Source of the DNA: Flagellimonas maritima
Lineage (GTDB): Bacteria > Bacteroidota > Bacteroidia > Flavobacteriales > Flavobacteriaceae
Length of the DNA stretch: 64,000 nt
Direction of reading: 5' to 3'
Assembly: GCF_003269425.1 (NCBI RefSeq)
Contig: NZ_CP030104.1
Location: 1 to 64,000 of the forward strand
Both the position numbers and the translations under genes were made by a program. Under the pieces are notes generated by a model. That model did no database searches. It saw nothing but the letters and a program-made list of their open reading frames with translations, and was not told the origin of the DNA. Of this stretch, positions 28,935-38,407 are shown in pieces (position 1 is the stretch's first letter; each line of letters begins with the position of its first letter).

Positions 28935-31025
28935 TTAGTAAATTATGAGTGTTTCATTCCAATCACTTGCATCTCCATTCCTAAAAATTACCCGGATACC
29001 ATAACTGTATGTTGTATTGGGTATCGCTTTTTTGTCCCTAAAACTTTTTGATTCTGTAGGTAGCGTTGCGTAGCGTAAAAAGTCTCCATTTGCTTCTTTT
29101 CGAAATATTTGTATTTCCAGTATGTCCGGGTCATTATAGCGCCAGCTTAACTGGATGTGTTTGTTTTCCCTATCCACTTCTGCATACAACCCTTTTACCT
29201 TGGACCGCAAAAGCTTTTTTGGAGTGGTGATGGACAACGGTGGCGAGGGCGGACTTTCCAAACCTGTATGGTTAATTGCTGTTATTGTATAGCGATAGGT
29301 GATATTGGGGTCAAGTTTAGTGTCCGTAAAAACGGTTGTAGAAATATCATCGGTTTCATAGATGTTCTCCCATAACGTTTCCTTATTGGCATCCAAACGC
29401 TTTCTGTACATTGCCTGTCTCACCAAATTTTCTGAAGAACTTGGTATCCAGCGTAACAATATGCTGTCGCCCTTTATTTCATAATCTTTAAAAACGGGAC
29501 TGGTCGGGGGTATTAGATTGGGAAGTTCCAATACCAAAGTGTCCGATGGTACGGATTCATTATATCTTAGGTCTGAGGCTTTGATTCTGTAATACACCTT
29601 TTTGGCAAAGGTTTTTACGTTGATGCTATCCTGAAATCTGGTTTCGCGCAGCTCTTCTTTGGTCAATCTGGTAAACTCTTGATTTTTCCGATTGGCCCTT
29701 AATACCGTATAGCCTTTCAAGTCCATTTCGGTATTGGGCTGCCAAGATAACCTAACCACGCCCAAGGTGTCCACAGTGCCAGTTAACCCCAATGGTTTTT
29801 CCGGAGGTATGGAATCCACAGGCTGTACCATGGCAGGTGATGAATCTTGATAATCTCCAGCTATTCCGTTGGCCCTTATTTTAAAATAGTTAATTCGTTG
29901 TAGTGATGAATACGAATAGTTTCGTTCTTCTTTCCCCAATTCTTGTGCTACGGTTTTATAGGGCCCAATGGCCTTGGTTGCATGAAGTACGTCAAAACCT
30001 GTTAATTTCCATGCTTCATCCTTTGGGAAACTCCAATTCAACTTTACCTCTTCTTCAGAAATGATGTTATTGGCCTTGAACTGTGGAGCGGCCAACAGTT
30101 CTTTAAAAGCTATTACCGAAATGGTGTCCGACGGCGGACTCATCTCATCGAACAAACTTTTTCCCTTTATTCTATACCAATATTTTTTGTTGTATTCCGG
30201 TATGCTGTCCGTATATGAGATTCCCGACACATCAGTAATGGCCAATTTGGTGATGGGCGCATCATTCACTTTGGAAAAGTTTTTTCCGTCTTCCGATCTT
30301 TCCAGATTATATGCCGTGTAAAAATCAAAGAGTCCATCATACTCCCAAATCAGGACAAAGGCATTATTGTAATAATATCCTGCAAAATCATATGGTTTGG
30401 GTAAGGCCAGTTTTTCAGACGTTGCCATGAGTAAGCCTGCTTCATCCATTTGTATCAGTTCTTCTGGAGCGGCCAGTTTCACGTTGTACAAATATCTTTC
30501 GTTCAATTTTACTTCCGTATCCACGAATCCCAATCCGGCATATTGGGCGGCTGTAAAATTCTGGTCCACTGCAAACATGGAAAACCCAAAGCGCTGCTCC
30601 AGTTCACTGCTTTCATTGACCACTTTCATGAATAAGTTACTATTTTCCTCGTTTACGCTAAAGCTTTCGCCGTAAATGGCCTGAGCGGCAACTGCTGCCA
30701 TATCGTTGTCCTGAACCAAAGACTGCCACTCAACCAAAGGCCTGGGTTTAATGGGACCGCCGGTCAATAATTTCTTTATCGGGGTTTTTAAGGGTTTGCC
30801 ATCCTTGAATATCGTAGCGCGCTCTACTTCATATCCGTACATATTTCCGTATTTCCAGGCCCATTTATCGTCCGTGCCCCAGCGCAAGTAGATAGCACCT
30901 TTCTTTGCAAAAGATTTTACGAAAAGCTTGGGATGCTGTATGGAATCCACGGTATCTTGTTGCGACCGACCCCACAAACCGAAAAGAACAAAAAACCATA
31001 GTCCGCATGTTTTCTTCAAGCCCAT
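28935..31025 (-). CDS. Secreted multi-fibronectin type III protein
   Basis: A 696-residue protein with a signal peptide (LWFFVLFGLWGRSQ) and a chain of fibronectin type III-like beta-sandwich domains from about residue 215 to the end, seen in recurring patterns such as VRLSWQPNTEMDLKGYTV and ILLRWIPSSSENL with following Y-Y/W-YRI strands. The first roughly 200 residues are beta-rich and unassigned. No sorting domain is visible. It lies 4 bases after the 1622-residue gene and 9 bases before the SprB-repeat gene, so the three are surely co-transcribed and probably function together at the cell surface. Role unknown. Confidence 0.85.
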   Translation of the reverse strand: MGLKKTCGLWFFVLFGLWGRSQQDTVDSIQHPKLFVKSFAKKGAIYLRWGTDDKWAWKYGNMYGYEVERATIFKDGKPLKTPIKKLLTGGPIKPRPLVEWQSLVQDNDMAAVAAQAIYGESFSVNEENSNLFMKVVNESSELEQRFGFSMFAVDQNFTAAQYAGLGFVDTEVKLNERYLYNVKLAAPEELIQMDEAGLLMATSEKLALPKPYDFAGYYYNNAFVLIWEYDGLFDFYTAYNLERSEDGKNFSKVNDAPITKLAITDVSGISYTDSIPEYNKKYWYRIKGKSLFDEMSPPSDTISVIAFKELLAAPQFKANNIISEEEVKLNWSFPKDEAWKLTGFDVLHATKAIGPYKTVAQELGKEERNYSYSSLQRINYFKIRANGIAGDYQDSSPAMVQPVDSIPPEKPLGLTGTVDTLGVVRLSWQPNTEMDLKGYTVLRANRKNQEFTRLTKEELRETRFQDSINVKTFAKKVYYRIKASDLRYNESVPSDTLVLELPNLIPPTSPVFKDYEIKGDSILLRWIPSSSENLVRQAMYRKRLDANKETLWENIYETDDISTTVFTDTKLDPNITYRYTITAINHTGLESPPSPPLSITTPKKLLRSKVKGLYAEVDRENKHIQLSWRYNDPDILEIQIFRKEANGDFLRYATLPTESKSFRDKKAIPNTTYSYGIRVIFRNGDASDWNETLIIY

Positions 31026-31029
31026 CCCC

Positions 31030-34000
31030 CTATAGCGAATTTTTGTAATTTATGTTCTCTGAATTTCCTGAAGTCTTATTTGGCAGTACATAGCTGAAAC
31101 GGACTCGATAATTTTCCTTTCTCATAAATGGAAAGCGACCAAAGATGATATACTCATACGTATCATACTTTGCTTGATTTGTAATGCCATTCCTCATATA
31201 GCGATTGGTAACCTGGTATTGCAGATCCTTAAAATCTGTGTAAAAAGCTATGGGAAGATGCCAACGATAGGGGAAATAAGTTTTGACAAAATTATTTTCT
31301 ACATCTGCAAGTACGTAGTTTACATAATTTGAACTCAACTGGATTGATTTTTTTGGAGGCATCCCAAGAATGGATGCATTTCTTTGTACCCTTAGATTGT
31401 TGTCCAAAGGGTACTCTTCATATACCAAAGGATAAATATCCTTTATATAATATTGGTCGTTGAGTACTGCGCTAACATCAATTAACGGCTTATCTTGGGT
31501 AAAGGCGCTACCTACAAGTTCCACTGTACTAAAGGGCTCATATTCCTCCATAATCAAAGACATTCTGGCAACATTGGCTATCGCTCCAGAGTCTTGGTAC
31601 CCGTCCAAATAGGTAATGGTATTGTTCACACGTAGTGCATTCATCTTTTGTCGAAACGTATCGTGACGGCTTGTGGTAAAAGGGAAGTCCAACCGTGAAA
31701 TGAAAGCTCCATTTGCCGCACTTCCCACAATGGTATTCGTGGAGATTTCCAAATCCTCCTGTATTTCGTTGAACTGGGTCGAAGTCATCACCAAGCTTTC
31801 GTCAACGTCACTTGGATTCAAGGTGACCAATGCATAGGTATATGTAGTTTCATTCTCAAGGTTCGGAATGGAAAAATTCAATCTCTTTTGCGATGCCACA
31901 TATTGGAAATCCGCTTTGATCTTATTCCCTGACTCGTTCAAAAAATACAGTTTATCCTTATAGCCATTTCCAAATAAATAGGCCTGTCCCATATTCAACT
32001 GTACATAACCTGTAGTGCTTTCTTTTGGCAACATATACTTCTGGTCCACTACGGGATACATGTACTCAATATTATGGTATGGAATGTTACGGGGCGCATC
32101 AGCTGTAACAAACCTTACCTCCTTTTCTTCAAATACAGGTTTTCCGTTATCGGTCACAGCCATCCAGCTACTGCCCGACCACTTCTCAAAAGAAACTTTT
32201 ACCATCACACGGATTTCCTGTTCTGGTGGCAGTATCTCAAACGACTTGAAGATAGCAAGGTCTTTGGTCTCATTGAACTCGGTTTCCCCTTGAATAGGGT
32301 TGCCTTCAGAGGTTACAAGAAATTCCTTTAAATTCATGCGGTAGCTTTGCCTATCCGTTTCATCCTCAATTTGCATAATACTTCCAACAGGAGCGTTAAA
32401 AGCTACTTGAACTGCTTCAAAAACGTCCACATCCTCGAATCCGTCACGCGGCGATATATCCGAAATCATAATAATATCCTGCAACCCACTTTTACCGACA
32501 ATTTCACATTCCTCGCCAATAACTACTTTTAGCCGGGAGCGGATACGCACTACCCCAAGTACCCTAACATCCACTCCGGCGTACCCTTTCATGTACCACG
32601 GGTTTGGTAATTGTGCTTGTGCCAATACCGCAATGCCAGCTTTTAGGATACGAACGCGCTTTCGCATACCGAACAGCTTGATCTGTGCTCCGATTTCTCC
32701 TTGGAGATAAGCATACAACTGTCCCGTTGCGTACCAACCGTCCATTCCAAGCGGCCCAGATTTTCCTAAACAATGGGCATCGCCAAAATCACGCATCATT
32801 AAGTCAAAACCTACACCTGCACGGATACTGGCGTAAATAATGCCCCAATCGATTTCTTTCCCTACTTCAAATGAAGCTCCGAACACATATCCCGCACCTT
32901 CGGCCAATTGTTGGTTAAAGTTTCTATTAAAGGACAGATCATCTTCACTAAGGTTCAATATTTCAATGACGTTATGGGGAGGCCTTGCGGGGTCGGGCAG
33001 AATCGTCCCTGTCATAAAATACATATCGATCTTGGCTGTCAATGGTCCTATGGGAATGCCCTGTAAGCCAAAACGTTTGGTGGGGGTACCTACATAAATG
33101 TACCAATCGTCCGGTGCGTTATAAAATTCCAGATAGCCCAAACGATTTTTCTCACCTGCCCCTTTAATAGGCCCAGCATTCAAAAATACATCGCACATGC
33201 CCCAATATGTATGGTTTGTAAAGTCAAAATCGATGGCAACCTGTGCCGCAAAAAGTTCATCGCCCGTTAAAATCTGTGGGAAGACCTCATCGGCAAAATA
33301 CTTTATCCCTTCTTTATCGATGGAGAGTTCATGGAAATTCCCAAGTGCTTGTTCGCTATCGGAAACGGTCTGTTGCATATCGTCCACGCTGCCAAAGGGA
33401 TCTCTCGTTCTTCCACCTCCCTGAATCAAGGCGGCAGCTCCATAAAATCCTAACCTGCTAATGCCCCCTCCATTTTCTTGGGAATTAAAACTCATTTCCA
33501 GAGCGACCAAACCTGTAAAGGAAGCTCCACGTTTTACTTCAAAAGCGGCAAGTGCCTTAAAACCTAAGGATACATTTTTGTCTGGGGCGTAGTAAATACC
33601 GGACATTGTATCTGCCCGTTCGTCCATACCTGCCTTTCGCATATGGTGGTAAACTCCACCGCCAATATCATAGATAGTAAAATTGGGATTGTTGGAACGT
33701 GTTGGTCTGCCATGCGCATCGACCAACCAATAGCGATAGCCATCAGTGCTCCCGAAAATGCCCTTTGCTCCCACTTCAATTCCAATGCTTTCAGAATAGA
33801 GGTTCAATTCACCAGCAAAACCTTTTCCATAAATCGTATTGTCCCTAAAAAAGTCCAAGTGTCCATAAAACTCAAATCCTTTTCTTTTTACATCAACTTC
33901 CACGGAGCTGACTTCTATCTTTTTATAGCGCCATTTTAGATAATCCCCGTCTTGAAGTTCACCAATGACATTAAGGCCCACATCGCCTTTGATACCTGTT

Positions 34001-35898
34001 TTATCAAGATTGATATAGCTGTTGAATGCCAGTATCGCTTGGTCTTGATTTTCAGTTCTTATTGATATTTCGTAGAATCCCAATTCAAAACCTGCTAATT
34101 TGGGAGTGGTAATCGAATCACGATAACCTGCATAACCAATTGAGAGATAAGGACGCTCACGGGTCTGGATTTTGAAATCTTGAAAGGATAAACCCTCAAA
34201 TTCCAAAGATTCAATACCATTTTCCGAAGAAAGTGAAGAACTTGAGGTCTGATTCAATGTATTTTCCTGTTCATCAGTAAAAGACATCATGCCCGTAAGG
34301 TTCGCTTCTGGATAAAACCGATCGTTTTCTACTTCGAGCTTAATGTAAGAATCGCGGAAAAGCTTGGCCTTTGACCTAAAAATATTGAAATCGACATCTT
34401 CCACTACATCCACCGTTACGGAATAGAATTGATCTGCGGTAATCAGGCCTCGATAGGCAAGTTTTCCCCCTGAAACTTTTCCGTTGCTTATGGGCAATAC
34501 GATCTCGCCATTGAAACCTGCTTTAATGAATCGGTTCACCTTTAAATCGACCCCAATGGAGTCCAAGGAAAATTGCCATTTGCTGGCATCCCCTTCATTC
34601 AGATTCATTACATTCATGGCATAAAAATCTCCGGATACGCCAAAATTGTCGATTAAAAGTTCCCGAGCACCGATGGTTATGCGTTCTTCTGAGTTTCTTT
34701 TCTTAAACTCCGGCGGCAAGGTAATTGAGACCTCATCTGCATAAAAACCACGCCATAGGTTCTCGTTGTCAGGTACCAAAAGCTGTTGCGTAGTATAAAG
34801 TTTTGGAAATTCCAGTCCTTCCGCATTTTTGGTATCGCTCAGGTCCAAAATGGCATTCTGAATGTTGAATCCCCACTTGGGAAGTGCCCGTAATTCAAAG
34901 TACGGCAAGTCAAGTTCAATCAACAAATCATTGATGCCCGCGGTCTGTAGACTGAAATTGGTCCCGACGTAGCTATCGTTGTTGATGACGTTTTCTCCCG
35001 TTCCAGGAGTCGTTTTTCCCGGATACTTCAAAGTACCATCTGCGTTCAACGGTAGCGCTACGGTTTTGGCTATACGAACATCGGCGGCTAACCCAAGTTC
35101 TTTAATCTTCCCTTCGCAATCTATGGTCACATATGTGGATTCATCGGCACCGCCCTGTTTGTCCATGCCGCCCAAAAAGGTCACCAACCATTGTCCTCCA
35201 TTTAATCCTACCGGAACATTGGACAAGAGTGACAGCTGGGCTTCCTCGTAGATGCCTCCCTGACGTGATATTCGTACCCCGTTGGCCCCAAACATTAACT
35301 CCACATTTAGCTCAGCAAGTTGCAAACGGGCAAAAAGGTCTACTTCGGTGTAGTCTTTGTGGTATTTCATACGGATGACCCCCAATGTCAATGATGATCC
35401 AGAAGACAATTCTTGCCGTACTCCTACAGGAAGTTCAATTGCAATATTTCCTGTAATAATATTGATAAAACGTTGTTCCCTTTCTATGATATCAAAAACC
35501 TCCGCTGCCGCGGCAAGGGTTGTATTGGTCTCTGCGCTGTTCTGAAATTGTTGGCGGACATAGTCCTCGGTAAACTCCGCCAAATTATCCGAAAAGTTAT
35601 AATGAAACGATGGTGCTGTTTCGTCAAGTTCAGGGAAACTCCTAAAAACTTTGGATACTTCAGGTGTGAGAGAGGCTTTGTAAGTTCCTTTTTCCTTTTC
35701 CCATTTTTTCCAAAGGTCTTGAACAGTGGTATTTGGTTCTGCTACGGATTTCTTATGAACAACCGAATCTTTTACTACAAGGCTGTCCGTTGAGATTTCC
35801 TTTTTATGCGTATTACCAAACATGCAAATAATACTGAAAAGGAAGAATAAGCAATAAAACTTTTTTTGAACTGTTTTCGGTCGTAAAGAGTTTTTCAC
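31030..35898 (-). CDS. Giant secreted beta-rich protein of unknown function
   Basis: A 1622-residue protein I do not recognise. It has an N-terminal hydrophobic signal (FYCLFFLFSIICMFGNT), then about 1100 residues of alternating short beta strands that read like a solenoid or an outer-membrane-associated beta structure (for example GEIVLPISNGKVSGGKLAY), then Ig-like segments. One of these (ISPRDGFEDVDVFEAVQVAFNAP) recalls Big_5-type Ig folds. There is no sorting domain. The start is GTG at 35898; no in-frame ATG is available. A 9-codon reading frame at 35924-35895 ends in GTGA overlapping this start, which may couple translation. A LytTR-like repeat pair lies 121 bases upstream. It is the first gene of a run with the Fn3 and SprB-repeat genes. 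Confidence 0.8.
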   Translation of the reverse strand: MKNSLRPKTVQKKFYCLFFLFSIICMFGNTHKKEISTDSLVVKDSVVHKKSVAEPNTTVQDLWKKWEKEKGTYKASLTPEVSKVFRSFPELDETAPSFHYNFSDNLAEFTEDYVRQQFQNSAETNTTLAAAAEVFDIIEREQRFINIITGNIAIELPVGVRQELSSGSSLTLGVIRMKYHKDYTEVDLFARLQLAELNVELMFGANGVRISRQGGIYEEAQLSLLSNVPVGLNGGQWLVTFLGGMDKQGGADESTYVTIDCEGKIKELGLAADVRIAKTVALPLNADGTLKYPGKTTPGTGENVINNDSYVGTNFSLQTAGINDLLIELDLPYFELRALPKWGFNIQNAILDLSDTKNAEGLEFPKLYTTQQLLVPDNENLWRGFYADEVSITLPPEFKKRNSEERITIGARELLIDNFGVSGDFYAMNVMNLNEGDASKWQFSLDSIGVDLKVNRFIKAGFNGEIVLPISNGKVSGGKLAYRGLITADQFYSVTVDVVEDVDFNIFRSKAKLFRDSYIKLEVENDRFYPEANLTGMMSFTDEQENTLNQTSSSSLSSENGIESLEFEGLSFQDFKIQTRERPYLSIGYAGYRDSITTPKLAGFELGFYEISIRTENQDQAILAFNSYINLDKTGIKGDVGLNVIGELQDGDYLKWRYKKIEVSSVEVDVKRKGFEFYGHLDFFRDNTIYGKGFAGELNLYSESIGIEVGAKGIFGSTDGYRYWLVDAHGRPTRSNNPNFTIYDIGGGVYHHMRKAGMDERADTMSGIYYAPDKNVSLGFKALAAFEVKRGASFTGLVALEMSFNSQENGGGISRLGFYGAAALIQGGGRTRDPFGSVDDMQQTVSDSEQALGNFHELSIDKEGIKYFADEVFPQILTGDELFAAQVAIDFDFTNHTYWGMCDVFLNAGPIKGAGEKNRLGYLEFYNAPDDWYIYVGTPTKRFGLQGIPIGPLTAKIDMYFMTGTILPDPARPPHNVIEILNLSEDDLSFNRNFNQQLAEGAGYVFGASFEVGKEIDWGIIYASIRAGVGFDLMMRDFGDAHCLGKSGPLGMDGWYATGQLYAYLQGEIGAQIKLFGMRKRVRILKAGIAVLAQAQLPNPWYMKGYAGVDVRVLGVVRIRSRLKVVIGEECEIVGKSGLQDIIMISDISPRDGFEDVDVFEAVQVAFNAPVGSIMQIEDETDRQSYRMNLKEFLVTSEGNPIQGETEFNETKDLAIFKSFEILPPEQEIRVMVKVSFEKWSGSSWMAVTDNGKPVFEEKEVRFVTADAPRNIPYHNIEYMYPVVDQKYMLPKESTTGYVQLNMGQAYLFGNGYKDKLYFLNESGNKIKADFQYVASQKRLNFSIPNLENETTYTYALVTLNPSDVDESLVMTSTQFNEIQEDLEISTNTIVGSAANGAFISRLDFPFTTSRHDTFRQKMNALRVNNTITYLDGYQDSGAIANVARMSLIMEEYEPFSTVELVGSAFTQDKPLIDVSAVLNDQYYIKDIYPLVYEEYPLDNNLRVQRNASILGMPPKKSIQLSSNYVNYVLADVENNFVKTYFPYRWHLPIAFYTDFKDLQYQVTNRYMRNGITNQAKYDTYEYIIFGRFPFMRKENYRVRFSYVLPNKTSGNSENINYKNSL

Positions 35899-36196
35899 TG
35901 ATCGTTTTGGTTTTCCAAGTTCATTCTCTCCTATTTCCTTTAATTGATATTGGGAGAAGTAAATTATTTTTGAAATAATCCATGTAATAAAAGGATTACG
36001 GTGAACAAATGACCAGCGGAATTTACGGATGCCCGTTTTGAATTGACGGATTGGGTATAAGAATGTTTTTTATAGACTCTTACCTAGGAAAAGTCAGTAA
36101 TTCATTAGTAACCTTTATCCTCGACCATGATAGTGACTAGTACAATAACCCCCTGCTAAGAATTGCTTTACTTGATACTGTTCGGGAAGAAGGTCT
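35899..36196. other. Intergenic region upstream of the 1622-residue gene
   Basis: It holds the LytTR-like repeat pair (36019-36049) and an inverted repeat around 35971-35990 (AAATTATTTTTGAAATAAT). The part next to the SH3 gene is featureless, with no convincing terminator. Confidence 0.5.
36019..36049 (-). promoter_or_regulatory. Tandem LytTR-like operator upstream of the 1622-residue gene
   Basis: On the minus strand CCGTCAATTC (36049-36040) is followed by CCGTAAATTC (36028-36019), with the same 21-base period as the pair at 23903 and a similar spacer (AAAACGGGCAT against AAAACGTACAT). Nineteen of the twenty repeat bases agree between the two loci. The site is oriented toward the 35898 gene. 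Confidence 0.65.
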
Positions 36197-37153
36197 TTAT
36201 TCTCCATCTCCTTTCACAATTCTTGATTTATGCATATAACCTTCTCTTCCTTCTAGTGTGCGCACCTTCCACCAATCTGAATTAGCATCCAGGATTTCTA
36301 ACATTGCATCATTTTTAACTTGGGAAATTATTTCGGAAGATGTAGATGGCGATTCTCTCAGGTTGGTGTATCCATCAGGGTCGGACACATGGTAGCCATA
36401 TTTGCTCCAAAGTGTCACGGTACCGTCTTCATAGTTTTTTCTTTCCTCGACAATTTCAAACTTTCCATCTTCCCGTATAATGACCTTCCAATATTGATCA
36501 TTTAAGGTGTTTTCATAATATGAACCTACCATCTGATCGTGCAATAGAAAACCATTATCTAAAATTTTAACTGGAGCACTATAAGGTTTTGTTTCTTCAA
36601 GGATTTCCTCCAAGGTATTATCACAATACTGCCAATTAACGCCATAAGCGAACCCAAAGTGCCCAATCATTTGAAAAGACTTGTTCAGTACTATAAGGGT
36701 AGTAATGAGTAATCCCTCAGCAGGGTCAAAATAGCTATAACCAATGAGTAAATTATCATCAATTTTAATTTGGTATAGTGGATAAACATTGCCTTTAAAA
36801 TCACATTCTTTTCCTGATTTCGAAAGACCTGAAACCATTAATATTCTAGAAGGTTTGTATCCTAATGGATAAACAAACTCCTTACCTTTGAGTATCGAAT
36901 TCGGAACGTAAACTCTTTTCTTTTCTTTTCCTCTAGGTGTCATTACTTTGGTGGAATCTGACCACAAGTATTTTGATAATATATCTGTAGAGATTGTTTT
37001 TATTAAATCATTATGAGAAGGAATCTTCAAAATTTCATTTGTACTTGGAAAATGAGATAGGAAATCTTGCCAATTTCTATCTTGGGAGGTTCCCTTATTT
37101 TTAAATAAAGTGAAAAATATTACTATAAGTAACAATCGAAAATTTATGTTCAT
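36197..37153 (-). CDS. SH3-domain secreted protein, candidate immunity protein (second copy)
   Basis: A 318-residue protein with a signal peptide (FRLLLIVIFFTLFKNKGTSQ) and a C-terminal bacterial SH3 domain (DPDGYTNLRESPSTSSEI ... WWKVRTLEGREGYMHKSRI). It is a paralogue of the gene at 37491: both share the opening W-x-DFL-x-HFP motif, the middle WKVIIREDGKF / WLVKIREDGML line and the SH3 module, but differ elsewhere. The ATG at 37153 is used; the longer frame to 37183 would overlap the orphan peptidase tail. Position after a toxin-like fragment suggests an immunity protein against a related toxin. That is inference; SH3 modules also bind peptidoglycan in ordinary wall proteins. Confidence 0.72.
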   Translation of the reverse strand: MNINFRLLLIVIFFTLFKNKGTSQDRNWQDFLSHFPSTNEILKIPSHNDLIKTISTDILSKYLWSDSTKVMTPRGKEKKRVYVPNSILKGKEFVYPLGYKPSRILMVSGLSKSGKECDFKGNVYPLYQIKIDDNLLIGYSYFDPAEGLLITTLIVLNKSFQMIGHFGFAYGVNWQYCDNTLEEILEETKPYSAPVKILDNGFLLHDQMVGSYYENTLNDQYWKVIIREDGKFEIVEERKNYEDGTVTLWSKYGYHVSDPDGYTNLRESPSTSSEIISQVKNDAMLEILDANSDWWKVRTLEGREGYMHKSRIVKGDGE

Positions 37154-37163
37154 GATTTTGTTT

Positions 37164-37490
37164 TTATTGTTCTGAAAATACAACCATATATTTTATCGTA
37201 ATTTGTGCAATCTCTTCCCAAGTATAAAGGTTGTCATTACCGGCCAAAGGATTCGTTGTATTACGAGTGCCCTTATCGTACCCTGTTTTGCAACTCTCCC
37301 TATCCAACATACATGCCAAAGGGCAATGGCCATTGGGGTCATCAATCCATAACCCCTTTTCATCTATTCCTTGGATCCTAACAATGTGATCCATACAACC
37401 AGGATAGAGTGAAAGACTAATGCTATTACCCTTTTCAAGTTCAGGTTTTATCAACTTTTCTAAGACACTCTTTTCCGAAGTTCCTAGTTC
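37164..37490 (-). pseudogene. Orphan C-terminal fragment of a C39-like peptidase toxin domain
   Basis: About 108 codons that match the last third of the peptidase domain at 38408. In a 50-residue gap-free block I count 31 identities, including the His motif (DHIVRI against GHIVRV), the IDDP-Asp motif, CPL-C and RESC. Both end in QIT-KYMVVF. The catalytic Cys half is missing. The homology begins directly after the stop codon of the SH3 gene (TAA at 37491-37493) and in the same frame. There is no good start codon (a TTG at 37454 is the only one). This is best read as a displaced toxin tail left by recombination, not as a working gene. Confidence 0.75.
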
Positions 37491-38399
37491 TTATTTCTCT
37501 TTCATTGCTATTCTACTCTTATGCACATATCCAATATTTCCACTTTTGCTGATTACTTTCCACCAGTTTTTTGAAATATCGATTACTGTTAATTGTTGAT
37601 TGGCTGGAATTTCCTCCAAAACACTACTTTGTGTAGTTGAGTTCTCTCTTAGGTTAGTAAAGCCATCAGGGTCATTGATATAAAAATCATAGACACTTCT
37701 AATTTCCAAATAATCGTCTTCTACTGGGATGCTCCCCTCTACTTGGGTTGACCAATCACTGACCATCCAAACCACATGCAGCATACCATCTTCCCTTATT
37801 TTCACGAGCCATTTTTCATCACTCATATTTGGGTTTATTAGGCTCTCTGCTAAGATATTCCTAACCAAAAAATGGTTTTCATCGATTACTTGTGGGTATA
37901 CCAAATTCCGTACACGCTCATGTGGTGGGGCATATTTAAAAGCTAAACCAGATACATGTTCTCTCTTGTTGTTGAAAATATGAAAGTTAAAATTATAGCC
38001 CTCCAATCTAAAGTATTCAGATTCAATAAGATATATCAAAATAAACCCGAATTCAGTAGTGATTTTTGCTATAGGATAAGTAGGGTCTCCTTCATAAAGT
38101 GAACCAAAAATTGGAGAATAATCCTGCTTATCTATTAATAAAAAATCAATGTCAATTGGGGATTTAGTTTTTCTATCCGGTTTCTTCCAAACTATTTTGT
38201 TAATAAGCATTGGAGCTATGGTATCAGTACTCCCATGATATTTCTTAAAAAGGAAATCCAACGAATCTAAGCTGTAAATTGTCTTTTCTGGGAAATGATT
38301 TAAAAAATCATCCCATTCTTGGTCACTCTGAGCTTTACATGAAACCAATATGCTAAAAACACTGATTACAAATAATTTATATCTCATTTTATACATCAT
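37491..38399 (-). CDS. SH3-domain lipoprotein, candidate immunity protein
   Basis: A 302-residue (or slightly shorter) lipoprotein, with signal peptide and lipobox ILVSC, a roughly 220-residue domain I do not recognise, and a C-terminal bacterial SH3 domain (DPDGFTNLRENSTTQSS ... NWWKVISKSGNIGYVHKSRI). It starts 8 bases after the stop of the peptidase-tipped mosaic protein; ATGs at 38399, 38396 and 38387 are all possible. Tight placement after the toxin-like gene, periplasmic location and a diverged second copy after an orphan toxin tail all suit an immunity role. This remains inference. Confidence 0.75.
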   Translation of the reverse strand: MMYKMRYKLFVISVFSILVSCKAQSDQEWDDFLNHFPEKTIYSLDSLDFLFKKYHGSTDTIAPMLINKIVWKKPDRKTKSPIDIDFLLIDKQDYSPIFGSLYEGDPTYPIAKITTEFGFILIYLIESEYFRLEGYNFNFHIFNNKREHVSGLAFKYAPPHERVRNLVYPQVIDENHFLVRNILAESLINPNMSDEKWLVKIREDGMLHVVWMVSDWSTQVEGSIPVEDDYLEIRSVYDFYINDPDGFTNLRENSTTQSSVLEEIPANQQLTVIDISKNWWKVISKSGNIGYVHKSRIAMKEK

Positions 38400-38407
38400 T
38401 TTTTACT

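Noticed and set aside
37164..37454. Treating the peptidase tail as a normal 96-residue gene
   Set aside because: Its only start is a TTG inside the region of homology, the homology extends upstream to the previous stop codon, and the catalytic Cys half is missing.
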